64,000 nucleotides of DNA from Pterois miles (lineage: Eukaryota; Chordata; Actinopteri; Perciformes; Scorpaenidae), in assembly GCA_947000775.1 (NCBI GenBank), contig CAMQGK010000637.1, forward strand, positions 19,221,001 to 19,285,000, written 5' to 3'. Position numbers and translations under genes: made by a program. Shown here piece after piece: positions 34,399 through 46,640 of the stretch (the first letter of the stretch is position 1; each line of letters starts with the position of its first letter). The notes beneath the pieces were generated by a model. It had not been told where the DNA came from. It ran no database searches and saw only the letters and a list, made by a program, of their open reading frames with translations.

Positions 34399-36022
34399 AT
34401 CTAATATAATTTAGATCAATCAAGTACCCTTCAACTCTTGTCTGTGATGGTCATCACATCCAAATCATCATCATTCAAATATGTGAATAAACACGATTTT
34501 GCCACTGAGCAATCTGATATAAACATCCCTGCAAAGCAAGCCCACTTTATCGGCTGCCCTGCAGTAACAAATACTGCCACAATCCAGGTATTTTGTCAAT
34601 GTCAGACTCCTGTGTAAGTGCTGATAAATTATGCAAATTGACTGGCATTGCCTCCATGGTGTAAAAAAAACAAACATCCAAAGTAGGTTACAAACCATCT
34701 GGGCTGAAACATTCCTAACAGAATTGCTGTTGGGGTCAAAATCCAGCACAAACATAAATTTAGAGTGAGGGTTGTCTGTCCGAGTTTTTGTTTTGTGCCA
34801 CTGTCTACTTCTTCCCCCCGGTTTTGTAATTTCTCATAAGATGGTCCACATTTATTAAAAGGTGACTTGCATCATCTAAGGTACGACGACATGGACAGAA
34901 AGACGGGGGTCTTGATTTAAAAAACACATTTTAAATCATTAAGTCACCATGTGGTAGCCGGACTACTTATTCACTACACATTGATTTTTAGTTGTAGTCT
35001 CTGATGGCCACTCACACTTCCAGCACCCCTTGGAAATGAACACACAATATAACTCTGCCAGACTATCACACATTGAATTTAATACTACAAGCCATTATTG
35101 CCTTCCTAGAATGATCGTTTTAAATCCACACACTGTCCAGTATGTTCAAGTGTTAGCATGGAGCACCAGATCCAATCGTCTCCAGGGTACATTGATTTTT
35201 ATTTTTTAAAAGCGCTGTAACCAGTCACAAACCAAAAACATTATCCTAACACACTTAAAATGTGGCTTTTACACATTGTAGTTGCACTGGGAGACACACT
35301 GCTATGTGAAACACACACATACACACAGTGGTAGTACTGTATGAGGCATTTGTACCAAATTACCAGTTTAGTGCAGCTCCCCTGACGGGGGCTACAGGCC
35401 AAAGCATGAGCCAATTCATAACCTGTCCTTCTTGACCAGACCACCTTTGACTGTAATTAGCCCAATACCTCCACAGGAACCCGAAGCCAGTAAACACACA
35501 CAATCAACACGCAAGCGACACTCACAAAGACAGAGAACCGCTTGTTGCTTTGCAAGAAAGAAAACAGGATGTGGATATATAAATGCGTTCCCTGTTGCTC
35601 TCATTTACATAAGTAAGGCTAGCAGCCTACTTCTTCCTGTCATAACCAGAGACGAGACAGAAAAAGCACAGCAGCAAAGCCCTGAATTAAACTGGACTCC
35701 TATTCAAACAGATTCCAGTTCACATGTAGCACTGTGCGTTCAACCAGATGGATCTGGCTGAAAAAGGAGTTTCATATTCAGACTCGCACAAGCTGAGACA
35801 ATTTCACACTACAAAAATGGTGGAAGCACCCCCCCCCCCCAATCTGGTGAAGGGTGTGTGTATGTGTGTTTGAGCTAGAGTTCAGCTCTGCACCTTTTAA
35901 TCAAAAGATAATCAGGGACAGCGAGCAAGAAAGAAAGAGCTCCTGGAGTCCGACTCTTCTGTTGTTTGCTCTCATATTCCCTCTCCTCCCTGAATGTGAC
36001 GCTGTCTGCCCACCCACTCCAA

Positions 36023-36023
36023 A

Positions 36024-36049
<26 letters not shown>
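36023..36049. repeat. (AG)n microsatellite upstream of kctd4
   Basis: A GA run of about 26 bp, followed by GGGAGGGAGAGG. It is within 320 bp of the kctd4 start codon. Confidence 0.95.
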
Positions 36050-36055
<6 letters not shown>

Positions 36056-36190
36056 AGAGGAGAGACACCGAGCGGCACACAGAGCCAGTCTGTTTTCAGC
36101 TCCCAGTTCACTGTAGCTCCTCTGCCAGACAGCACTCTCCCATCCACCATCGCACACACTCAAACACATTCCCTCGCACTATACGACAGC

Positions 36191-36215
36191 TGACAACACC
36201 TTTTCATTTTCTCAG
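36191..36215 (+). promoter_or_regulatory. kctd4: Candidate 3' splice site of kctd4 5' UTR
   Basis: CTGACAACA (branch-point consensus CTGAC at 36190-36194) is followed by CCTTTTCATTTTCTCAG, with the AG at 36214-36215. This is a textbook acceptor 125 nt upstream of the kctd4 ATG, consistent with a single coding exon preceded by a spliced non-coding exon. Confidence 0.5.
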
Positions 36216-36340
36216 CTGCAGCACAGACTCACACAGCCAGATCCAGAAGAGGAGAAAAAAAAAAAAAACAGACTCGATTTGCACTGCAGACGCACCAGCT
36301 CTGAGGCGGCTGGGTCGAGGCTGGAGAGGGTGACTGGAGA

Positions 36341-37116
36341 ATGGAATGGAACCTCAGAAGGATGGAAAGTGAACTGAGGCACATCAACCCGGACCTGCTC
36401 CAGCCCAGCAAGAGCTTCAAGAAGCCCTCTTCAGGCACCATCACCATCAACGTAGGGGGTTCCTGTACACCGCCCATCGGACCACTCTTGTCAAACACCA
36501 GGGTTCCTTTCTGGAAGAGCTGGCCAATGGTAAGAAGGCGGTTCAGCACACCGATTCCATGGGCAACCCGTTCATCGATAGAGATGGTCCAGTTTTCCGC
36601 CACGTGCTCAACTACCTCCGAACCGGAGAGCTCCAGCTGCCCGATGACTTCCGGGAGGCAGGGCTCCTGCGAAGGGAGGCTGATTTTTACCGTCTGAGTG
36701 AGCTGGTGGAAGCCGTGGTTGACTGGGAAAGTCAGAGGGCGGCCCAGCGGGAGGCCGCATTTTTGGAGATGACGGATAGCCACGAGAGGTCGCAGGGCCT
36801 CAAGGTGTACTGCAGTGACTCCACCTTCATCGACAAGGTCAAAGGGCGGCTGGTGCAGATCTCCAAGAGCCGCCTGGATGGCTTTCCGGAAGAATTTGAG
36901 GTGTCGTCCAACGTGATCCAGTTCCGACACTTCATCAAGTCGGAGCCGGGCTCGCGGCTCGTACTGAAGGAGGACAGCACATTCTTGTGCACACTTGACT
37001 GTCTGAAACTAGAGACAGTGATGCTAGCGCTGAGATCAGGATTCAAGCTGATCACCAGCCTCGACAGCAGCAAAGGCTCTGTGGTGGCGGCTGAGGCCCT
37101 GCACTTTGTCAAGTAG
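36341..37116 (+). CDS. kctd4: kctd4, BTB/KCTD-family protein, with apparent 1-nt frameshift
   Basis: A single-exon coding sequence for potassium channel tetramerisation domain protein 4. The start at 36341 has A at -3 and G at +4. The first 39 codons end in TITINVG, matching the human N-terminal approach to the BTB fold (TLMTLNVGG). The frame then breaks: five G (36455-36459) stand where six bases are needed, and homology resumes at 36460 with FLYTAHRTTLVKHQG. From there 218 codons run open to TAG (37114-37116), including PFIDRDGPVFRHVLNYLR, SKSRLDGFPEEFEVSSN, FIKSEPGSRLVLKED and SLDSSKGSVVAAEALHFVK, all close to human KCTD4 (259 residues; here about 258). The molecular function of KCTD4 is poorly defined; relatives form BTB oligomers, some as cullin-3 adaptors. 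It lies antisense within gtf2f2. The long intact frame after the break points to a sequencing or assembly error rather than a dead gene, but a real mutation is possible. Confidence 0.93.
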
Positions 37117-38045
37117 GATGAAGAGAAACCAAGGGAAGAGAGAGAAAAGGGGGAGGCAGAGAGGGAAAAGAGTAGTGCCTGAATCCATATCCAACCTGCT
37201 AATGTAAGGTATTGACTTGAAGATCTTGTAACATGTGCTGAGCTGTAATGTGTCATTGGGTGGGAGAGGAACAGGTGGGTTTGGACCATCTCACAGGACA
37301 GTGTTTATATATTTACTGCACAAGGCTGGCTTACAAACACAGGATCTGAGATGTTTGGGGTGATTAATCAACCTTTGCACTGCTTTGTAAGCTAGTATTT
37401 ATATAATTCAGAATGATTCAGATCAACTTAGCATTTATAAAATTGCATTTGATTGGATATCAAACAAAAAGTACAACTCAACAGTGAACGTTTCCATTGA
37501 GAAGATGAGAGGATCAAACCGAGTCTGAACATCAACAGCTTTATCAGTGGATTTGTAGAGACATGAACTGCTTCTGCTGCTTTGTCAACAGCTGCAAAAG
37601 CCTTCAAAACCAGCCGTGAAGTGCACTGTTGTGCCATTCAGCTTTTACTACAGTCTGTGCCTGTGTGTATGTGCGTGTTGCTATACACTGTGTATGCTGT
37701 GTTAGTAGGTTTAATAGCTTGTGTTTAGTTTATTAGCCTCTCTGGAGCCTGGAGGGAAAACCATGGCACATTGAGGTTGTTTTTTTGGATGAACTAACAA
37801 AATTCATGTCCAAAATCAGACAGAAGCGAGACAAACTGTTTCTCAGATCATGTGGACAAGTTGAGTTTAAGTGCAAGGAATCGTGATTATTGTAAGGGCT
37901 TTAAATCTAGCATGATGCATGTGCACTAAATACACTGTGTGTTTGTTAGTGCTGTGAGCCTCTGTGAAGTCAGTGCCACAACAATGCCTATTAGTACTTT
38001 TCAATGTGAATATTTTACAAATAAAAGTGACACTGAATCTATTGG
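37117..38045 (+). other. kctd4: kctd4 3' UTR
   Basis: Follows the TAG. About 930 nt of A/T-moderate sequence with no long open frame, ending at the polyadenylation signal near 38020. The cleavage position is estimated. Confidence 0.6.
38020..38025 (+). terminator. kctd4: kctd4 polyadenylation signal AATAAA
   Basis: A canonical AATAAA about 900 nt after the kctd4 stop, followed about 40 nt later by the GT-rich AAGTCTGTGTACTGTTT, the expected downstream element. Confidence 0.65.
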
Positions 38046-38184
38046 AAAGTGTACCTGCAAAAGTCTGTGTACTGTTTAATGCCCAAGTCACTGCTTAGTG
38101 TAGAAGTCTGTCAAATGATGCTTCTAATAAGGTTAAGTATTGTAATGTTACTTTACATCAAATAACAACATCAGACAGCCAGTA

Positions 38185-39260
38185 AGGATGCTCCGATCAG
38201 GATTTTTGGGGCCAATCACCGATCACAGGGTCTATTTGAACCCATTTTTCTGCACGGGTCAACAAGCGGTCCTGCTCCTCTCATTGAGCTCAAAAACAAT
38301 TGATAGGCAAGCTATATATATTAAAAAAAAGACAATATCACGTTTGACTCCTTTCAGAGTAGTCTGTGTGACTTGAGATTGTAACTCATACTCATCATCG
38401 ATGCCATAAGTCCTGCTTAGTTTCAGAGGGGTTGTGCCAAATAGTTTGAAGCTTTATTTACAACGTTGTTTGAATTTTAAATGAATATGTTAGCATGTCT
38501 ATCCATTCTACACTAATCAGTGCTTCCCCTATAATCATTCTGCAACGACGCACCGCTCCGCCCGTGTTTCTCCAAGTGCCCTGGGCTAGCCTCGGCATAC
38601 ATAAACGCCGCGGAGCAGAGGAAAGGCAAAGTGAAGATAACGTTGTTGGTACCGGTTATTAACAGGTTCAGTAATAAATATTAGGATGTAAAATTTGTAG
38701 GATTAGATTCCAGTGGTGGCTGCATAGGATTGTTTCTAACTCGTGTGATCCAAACATTTACAGTAACTCCAGAGCACTGTAAAGCCCAAATGTTAAAATT
38801 CATTGAAAAAAAATTGATGTAATTGTTTCCAAAGTTCACAAAATATTTTATCCAACAAAATATTTTTGCTTCAATGCATATTTGTTGTCGTTTAACCTTT
38901 CAAAACCAACATTTTGACTGTGGTGAAAAAACTGTTAGCTCTCCTAATTGCTATGACCCACAAAGAGAAGCACGCACTAATGAGTTATAGATCAGCTCTA
39001 AATTCATAAAACAAGTAAGATTAATTTATAGGAGAATGTGGAAATTTAATTTTAGCCTATTGTCACACAATTCATTTGTGTGTCTGCTCGTCTCACTTGC
39101 TCTCTTGGGTCGTTGATTTGAATCGGATAATCTGGCAAATTTTTATATACATATATACATACTTATGCATGAGGCATATATTGTGATCAATAGATTATCA
39201 GCCATTATAGAGAGAACCAATCAAACCTTGTAGAACTATTGGTCACTAAAATTCGGTGGC
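38185..39260. mobile_element. Fragments of two hAT-like repeats
   Basis: AAGGATGCTCCGATCAGGAT with GGCCAATCACCGATCACAGG (38187 onward) is a known type of teleost hAT-like end, as at 57598. A second element seems to begin at about 38516 with CAGTGCTTCCCCTATAATCA and TTCTGCAACGACGCACCG. Neither right end was located and neither has coding potential. Confidence 0.45.
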
Positions 39261-40795
39261 CAATTGATCAGAGCACTCTTAACAGCCATTCTTGGAAATG
39301 TAGTTGAATCATGGCTATTTTTCATGCATCCAATCAAATAAAAGGTATACTGATAACAATGACATCACATGAAATTACTGTCTATATACAGTGCAACTGC
39401 AGGTGAGGTTGGCGAGAGCATTATTTGTGTCAAGTTTCCAGAATCTTCTGATTAAAAACTAAGAAATGAGCAGGGGAGACACCCTGAAATGAATCACACT
39501 TTCAGCTTCAGCAAGCCAGAACATTTTCTCTGCATATAATTGCTTCTCTGCATGTCATAAACACTGCTCTACAAGTCCATCTCTACACGGAGCAATCTAC
39601 AAGGTGTGCAAAAAAATTCACAAGGACAAAAGTGGCAGAAAGCGACAGAAACTGACAGCCCTTTACAACAACTTAATGAATTAATTTTATCGTTTTAACA
39701 TTCTGATTATGACTTCACCAAAAAACTGCGATGTATGAGTTATGTCATTTGCAAGGTTTATAAGAAGCTTCTTAGAGACACCAAATAAAGGATTTTAAAA
39801 TGTTCACATTTGGTGTTCCCCAGAGGTAGTATGGAAAGTATACAGAGTGATATTTGTGGTGGCTTTTATACAGTATATGACCATAAATTTCAATTGAGAA
39901 TTGATTGAAATGTTGAATATGTAAAGCTGCTTTATGTAGTGTGCATTATTAAAGTATTTTGGTAGATGCTAAGCTTGCTGCGGTAGTCTGTGTTACCAGT
40001 GTTGCATGGTGTTCAGGCATACACTGATTACGTACACGTCAACACCGTAATTTAGCTTTTTTTATAGAAATAAAACACATTTGGTTCATTTTCATGTATC
40101 AGCATCGTGTAATCAATACATAGTTCAATTTTGGATGCTACAAACTACGGAGTCTCAGCAATATTTTGGATTTAAACTGAATGTTATAAGGGAATCATAG
40201 CGTTGATGAGGTGATTGGAGTGTGGAGGACGGAGCGATCACAGCTGGTGTGCAGGGCGCAGACGGTCAGACACACAGCCATCCAACGTTAAATATCAAAG
40301 TAAGATCTCTGCATATATCGAGCATCATCTTTTCTCGTTTAATGTCCGGTGTAATCAGTAACTCCGGTGTTATAATAAGTTTATCAACCGGTGGGGAAAT
40401 TTCTTCATTGTGACATCCCGTGTAGATGCAACACACTTTTCCTGTGTATCGTGTTATTTACGAGACTTAAAATTGTAAAATGGTAAAGAAAGTATGCAAT
40501 TATGCCAGTACACACTACAAGACATTACAGAAAATTAAAGGAAGTCCCAGTCCCATAATTATAACTGTTACTGATCCTGTCCTGAAGTAATTATTTTTAT
40601 GTGATGACTACAACTTGGACAAACAAACACAGTAGTCATAATGGTAAAGACTACCTTCATTTACCACCCCTTTTTTTTTTTAATCATAAGTGATGTAGAC
40701 GTGTACTCAGGGTGTGGTCTGCAAATCCTGACGTAACCGTTGTAACAGAGCTGACCACAGCTATGAGTGATACGGACGGTGATCAGAGGTGCAAA
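39261..40795. other. Intronic stretch, nothing firmly recognised
   Basis: AT-rich. The CpG-richer patch at 40180-40410 has a 63-codon open frame but no homology that I recognise. Confidence 0.4.
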
Positions 40796-40796
40796 A

Positions 40797-41386
40797 GACT
40801 TAAAGGAAACTTTCACAAGCCAACATTTAGTCCGTTTTAAAAAAATTATTGTGCATTTGATTTGGGACCAAAATAACCAGTCCAAGACAGCTTGTGAGAG
40901 GTGGTTGTGGACCATTTCCAAGCAAACCAAAACAGACGATGCCTGTACGGGCATTTGTTGGGATGGACACAGATAAACGGCAGGTTAACACGAGTGTAAA
41001 AGGGCCGACCTGGACTCTGCAAAAGTCTGATGTTTGCCTCGACATCTGGGCCCAAGAGAACATACAGACTGTAATAAAGTCCGCAAAAATAGTGACGTTT
41101 ATAAAGTCATTCAAGATAAACTGGAGAAGGGATTCAAAGAGAGTCAAAGTGAAAGCACTTTGACAGCAACATATCAAAGTCTGCACACAAATAGCAGCTT
41201 AAGATGAAAAAGATATTCACTCCTTCATACACGCCCCTCAGCAAATTATCATTTCATTTGTTATTTTCATTTTAATTTGTGCACTGTGAAACCGAACTAG
41301 ACTACACAGAAAACGGACCAAACATTAATTTCACTCTGATTCAGACTAGCCAAACGGACTGTGGCTTGTGAAAGCGCTCAAAGGAG
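40797..41386. mobile_element. MITE with CTTTCACAAGCC terminal inverted repeats
   Basis: Left ACTTTCACAAGCCAACATTT with AGTCCGTTTT is mirrored on the right by GTCCGTTT...GGCTTGTGAAAGCGC (the right end, 41350-41380, reverse-complemented, reads GCGCTTTCACAAGCC). About 590 bp, no transposase. Short overlapping open frames on both strands are incidental. Confidence 0.65.
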
Positions 41387-42294
41387 GTCAATGAAATAAT
41401 TGTCAGCCTGCTGTTCATCTTTAAAAAATGAAAATGTTGATGTCTCTGTGTTGGTCTTCTACTAATCTATTTGTGATAGAACAGTCATAAACCATCATTA
41501 TTGATCTGAAATGCCATCATACAATAATGCCACACACTGTAAGTTAACAATTTAATCAAAATATGCTCAGCTCTGCTCTCACCTTCACACAGCCGGCTGT
41601 AATGACTGACAGTAAATTGTACTGGCTCCCTACCGCCACGGTGCAGCAACTCCACCTGCAGAAGCCTTTAGGGAGCCCCTTCAAACCCTCCCAGTTCCAG
41701 TAAAGATATTTGGTGTTTTAAAAGTAGGCCAGGCTGTGAGATAAATCCTGCCCTTTTCCCTCAAGGAGAACCTCTTTTTATCTCTCTGCATTGCACTCTG
41801 ATGTGTGTCATCGTCAACGTTAGCAGTAATATACTTTTTTTCCAAGAATGTGCAATGAAAATATTTACTATACCAACTTCAGTAATATTGTAGTTGTCAG
41901 AGGTGATATAACCAAAGTTATTCCCCTCTAAATATGAGTTCAGCTGCTGGAACAATATGATTATTCCCCTCTTATGATTTGTTTTTCTCATAATAAGTCT
42001 ACAGGAATGCCCTGAGCTTATGACAACCTCAATGAACTAGTTCACAGGAACAAAATGGGGACAAAGCTGACTTTCTCTGGGTGGAAAGATATCCCCACCA
42101 CTATGATGTAAAATGTTTTGATTTCATCTAGTAACTATATTACCACCTCGCAGCTGTAGGCCTCCGTCAGTCAAGTTGCTGTTTACATCCATGTCTGCCC
42201 AAAATATCAGCACTTCATCATTTAATCCTACTAGCCTATTGTGTAAAATTGTCATAAATAGCATGTAATGGCCAAAAACATGTTCATACAGCTG

Positions 42295-42560
42295 CGAGGT
42301 GGTAATCTAGAGGTAAAGGGACCTTGACCGTTGACCACCAAACTCTAATTAGTTCATCCTTCAGTCCAAGCGGCTGTTTGTGCCAAATATAATAAAATTC
42401 ATTTTAGGCGTTCCTGAGATATAATTTTCACAATAATGGGACAGACGTCAGGTCACAGTTTTAACCATCAAAATCTTATCAGTTCATCCTTGAGTAAGGT
42501 GGACTTCTGCACCACATCTGAAGAAATTCCATTAAGACGTGAGATATCGTTCAAAAAAAT
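42295..42560. mobile_element. Dispersed repeat, family C copy 1
   Basis: Contains GACCTTGACCGTTGACCACC, AGTTCATCCTT and GGCGTTCCTGAGATATAA, shared with 59590-60000 (TGACCTTGACCTTTGACCAC, GGCGTTCCTGAGATATCAC). The block is internally repeated. This is a common percomorph repeat whose ends carry ATGCCTCCGGC-type motifs. Confidence 0.7.
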
Positions 42561-42757
42561 GGCCCAGAAAGAGGGAAATCTTGAAAAAATAATGCCTCTG
42601 GGGAGGAGTGTGGAGGTGGGGGAGAGAAGAGGAGAAAATGTTGTTTTAGAAATTTATTTTTATAATAATAATAATAAAAAAAAAACAATAATACAGAAAA
42701 ACAAAAAAAGAGTGACAAACAAATACATGTAGGTGATGAAACATTACTGTAATATAT

Positions 42758-42815
42758 AAGATAAGATAAGATAAGATATTCCTTTATTAGTCCCACAGTG
42801 GGGAAATTTACAATA
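42758..42815 (-). mobile_element. (GATAA)n repeat with SINE/LINE 3'-tail fragment
   Basis: (GATAA)n at 42759-42777 is followed by ATTCCTTTATTAGTCCCACA and GTGGGGAAATTTACA, the exact reverse complement of the V-SINE tail at 54038-54071. The rest of the element is absent, so this is a 5'-truncated insertion. Confidence 0.75.
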
Positions 42816-43237
42816 TATTTATATATATTTATATATTACATATAAATGCACTTCCACAAAGTTGGGGGACTAGACAGGGACGCAGACTGATTAAAACTGA
42901 TGTCAAGATATCAGCCTCCGGGTAGTGTACTGGGCTTTGAGGCAAATTTTATGTAGTGTCCAAACGATGGTACTACAGCTTCCGTGTCAGATGATTGCCA
43001 GTGGGCTCAAAAAACACTTTTTCCCACCATTTTATGTTGGCATGTTATGTTGGGTTTTTTTTTTTAGGTAAATCAACTTTCCAGTATGAACCCTTATTTA
43101 AGTCATTAGGTCCTAAAAGATATAAAATGCACTAATGGCCAAATCCAGAGTTATTCCCCTTTCTGCTTTCATGTGAATGAGACCCAGACCGAGGCTGGAC
43201 CCTAGAATACACTGCATCTTTCGATACCTATATAATT

Positions 43238-43525
43238 ACCTCCACCAAGGCCAAGAGCCTTGGGCCAAGTAGGTTATGTTTTCACCGGCACTGGTTGGTT
43301 TATTTGTTTGTCTGTTAGCAGGACTATTCCAAAAGTTTGTGATGGATTTTAATAAAATATTTTGGGGTGTGGCACAGTGAACAATCCATTATATTTTGGC
43401 TACATATAGCTGAACTCTACATAAACAAAAATACATGAGTGATGGCACATGCTGAACGGAGAAAGAGGCAATCACACTTGGGCATCTTGGTGGAGATCTG
43501 CACTCTGCGTGCCATTCTAGTTATT
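43238..43525. mobile_element. Dispersed repeat of the CCTCC(G/A)CCAAGG type
   Basis: It begins ACCTCCACCAAGGCCAAGAG and continues AGGTTATGTTTTCACCGGCA and GTTTGTCTGTTAGCAGGA, ending GTGCCATTCTAGTTAT. This combination is a widespread animal repeat. No open frame. Confidence 0.65.
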
Positions 43526-45360
43526 ATAATGTTTTGTTTACAAACTCAAGCCAAAATAGCACTGATCACAACACAGCCAAATGAACTTCACACATAAAAA
43601 CCAGAGGGGTGCCCCTTTAAATGATCAATGAAATACATACACTAAAGAAATAAATCAGTATCAAATTAAATACATTAATATCTGGAGAGAGAAGAATGTC
43701 AAAGAGTGAATTTGAGCAATGTTTAAGTTAAGGTAAGTTCTTTGGAGCAGAGCTAGCTGCATTTGACCTATCACACAAGTCAGCAGGGTGATTATATTGG
43801 GTCACAAAACAAGATTAATATTAATGTGTACAGCATGTAATGGCTGTGTTTATGGATGAAAGAAGATGCTTTGGCAGTGGCCAGTGTTGCCGGTGCCAAA
43901 GCAAATGCAAAAAAAGTCTTGCCAGATTTTTGTCCAAACAACATGATGCAGGGACTCGTCAAGGTCCATTTATGGAAACTTGTGGGAGTGGAAATGTTTA
44001 AATTTAATAACTCCAAATGCTGAAAAGAATTCATCTCCTCCTGTTTATTCTTGCTAGAGTGGAAAAGCCTTTATAAGCAAGCCTTACTGCCTGTTGTGAC
44101 AAGGCAGAGATGCCTTTAACGCCTCTTAGAGATGCAGAGCATACCGACAACCAGCCACCTTTGAATGAACAGCATCTCTTCACTGTATCTCTAACTGTGC
44201 TCCCCCCTCGCCCCTCCCCACACCCCCGTGGTGACTGAAACCATCTGCTCCAGCAGGCAATGTCGTCAAACCGTCGGACCAGCCGCCATCGCCCCCGTCA
44301 TGACTCATACGCCCACATCAACCTCTGACATCAGGCGAAACTCTTCCTCAGCCCACAGACAACAAACATACAACGCACATGTAACACCATGTGAACACAT
44401 TAAAGTGGAGATAAACCCAGTGAACCTGTGCTGTTCAGATGTCACACTTAGCACTGACGCTTTACCGTCAACAACATCATGCCTTTTTTAACTGCAGATC
44501 AGCTTTGTGCGTTTTTTACGACGGTGACTGCTTTACTTATTAGTCACAGGGTCAAAGTGATCCACACCTCATCAAAAGGCAGCTTGGGATGATGAGCGAG
44601 GCAGGAGGTGCAGGCGGTAGATAGAAAGCAGTGAGAAAAGCTCAAACCATATTACTATCAACAGTCTCATCTCAGTCTTTTCACCTGTTGCTAGGCAAAC
44701 TCAACACGCACACCACTCCTCAACTCGATGCCTTACTCATGGGGTGCCGCTCAGCCAGAAAATGACTAACATACCTCAGATTTTTATCTTTCAGCTCCAG
44801 AAAGAGAGGCAATGGCAAAGGAGGAGGAGGAGGAGGAGGCGAGAGAGACAGGGTGATGAAGAAGACGAGGAGGAGGAGGTCAAACCCCTTCTACTGTCAG
44901 CTCAGACAAAAGAGGCAGCAGCAAATGTTATTCAGTCACAAAAAAAGAGAGAACTGCTTTTCATGCAATAATATATTTAGAGTTTTTTTAGACGAAAGCT
45001 GATAGTTCTTTCAGACCAAAACGTTAAAATGTTTCCCCCAAGAACTGTACTTGTTCCTGAGGGTACGAACACATAAATACACCTTTAAAAAATAAAAAAA
45101 AAATCTCAGATCTCAGATTCAACCCTGAAGACAAAACAAAACAAACTATTCTGCCAGTGAAGTGAGATAAATCTCCTTATTCCCAGTGCAACATCTGATT
45201 CAGGAATTTTCTATCTACATCTAGAAAAAGGTCATTTATTGCTCTCGTAGCCCCCAAAATTACCCTTCATCATAACCTCTTCTTACAACAACTTGAATCT
45301 GATTAAAATGCATTAGAATAAATTCAAACACAGTAAATATAACTACCAATATAATGTTAA
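43526..45360. other. Intronic stretch with a purine-rich tract
   Basis: 44817-44880 is a GGA/GAA-rich tract that produces an Arg/Glu-rich open frame of low complexity. 44160-44230 is C-rich. No gene or known repeat is supported. Confidence 0.45.
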
Positions 45361-45612
45361 CTATTAATCTGCCAATCATTTTTTCCCCCCAATGATCCAT
45401 AATTTGGTCCATAAAACTTGATGGAAAACATCTGTCACAATATCTTCACATTCCTTGTTTTGTCAGACCAACACTTAAAAAAAAACCCAAATATTCAGTT
45501 CTATCACATAAGACAGAAATGCAGCCAACCCTCACCACTGAGAAGATGAAACTAGGCAATTTTGCTTTAAATGTTACTTAAACGATCAATCAGTGATGAG
45601 AATAGTTGCAAA
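45361..45612. mobile_element. hAT-like non-autonomous element (family B)
   Basis: CTATTAATCTGCCAATCATT, TTTGGTCCATAAAACTTGAT and the right end AGAATAGTTGCAAAT are decayed versions of the family B pattern seen at 8777-9234. Confidence 0.6.
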
Positions 45613-46049
45613 TTTGTTTCATTCATTTGAGCTCTACAATAAAGTCAATAAAATGAATAAATAAACCAGGACAACAGAGGCGGTAAAAAGGTCAGATCAG
45701 AAAGAGGACGTCGCGAGGATCTCAGCAGAGGAAGAGAGAGGAAGTCAGAGCCAACCTGACAACTTCATACTGTTTGTGTCAAAGTGGCAATCAACGCACT
45801 TGTCAGTCAACATTTCACCGTCAGGAGAGCTACTGACGGTGCTGCGTTCATGGTCTCCACGTCACCGTCCGGGAGCGTTAGCAGCCACGGTGCCACATGT
45901 GGTGTTGCAGACATGCAGCCACCTTCCCAGTAAAGGTCTTCACCACACATTTAGTTTAGTAGGTTGTCAGCAGTGTGTCTGCTCGGTGAAACGATGCTCT
46001 GTCAGCCTGGTTTAACAATAGCGATTGTCCGACAAAAAGTGTGTGTGTG

Positions 46050-46640
46050 TGTGTTTAAGGTTTAATCCCTGGAAATTGGATTCCCAGGAATACGCATCCA
46101 AACTATTCCTCATTTCCCAGAAATATCATAATGGGAAAACAGGAAAAACTTTCGTTCTCGGCGCAAATCAAATATACATACAAAATACACGTATTACTAC
46201 AGGAATACACAAGTCCTTGGCATCCTCCTGCATGGATGCAGTTCACGGAGTCAGCAAAACTCACACCAGCAAGCTAACTGAACATCCGTCTCAGCTTCAT
46301 AGAATGACTTTCAATTTCAATGACTTGCTTTACTGAATTTTGTTTGTTTATGCAATGAAAAATTGTCAAATTTCACTTCATGATGCTGTTCTCAGCACAC
46401 AGATCACAGGCAACTTGGCATTTCATATTCCTCGCAGCTATCGCGAAATTCAAGCTCCATGCAAAAGTTATGCAATTCTGTTGTTGATTAACATGCATGA
46501 CATTTTTTTGCATTAATGATACCAATACTTGAATACCATTGCTTGAAATATGGCCAAACAGTTTCGAATGTAACTGAATTTGTACCTTAAAAACAAGTCA
46601 GTTTCCAGGGATTCCTGGGATGCTTCTTCTTCCTAGACAG
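46050..46640. repeat. Repeat with palindromic TCCCAGGAAT-type ends
   Basis: The left side reads TTTAATCCCTGGAAATTGGA and TTCCCAGGAAT; the right side reads GTTTCCAGGGATTCCTGGGA. The two sides are inverted relative to one another, so this is probably a non-autonomous DNA transposon. The interior is AT-rich with no coding signal. Confidence 0.45.

Larger units (their letters stand above)
34399..36215 (+). other. kctd4: Upstream region of kctd4, possible promoter and first exon
   Basis: The sequence becomes CA- and GA-rich towards 36215, with a C-run at 35830-35841 and an (AG)n run at 36023-36049. Human KCTD4 has non-coding 5' sequence in a separate exon; an equivalent first exon would lie in this stretch but cannot be placed. 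Open frames at 35854-36333 are low-complexity and not supported. Confidence 0.3.

Noticed and set aside
35854..36333. 159-codon plus-strand open frame upstream of kctd4
   Set aside because: Low-complexity Arg/Glu run from the (AG)n tract and no homology; it lies in the probable 5' UTR or promoter.
36229..36930. Minus-strand open frame of 233 codons over kctd4, and another at 36732-37289
   Set aside because: Antisense shadows of the GC-rich kctd4 coding frame; the plus-strand frame has clear homology.
44744..44971. Arg/Glu-rich open frame resembling a coiled-coil fragment
   Set aside because: Comes from a GGA/GAA purine tract; low complexity with no conserved exon borders.
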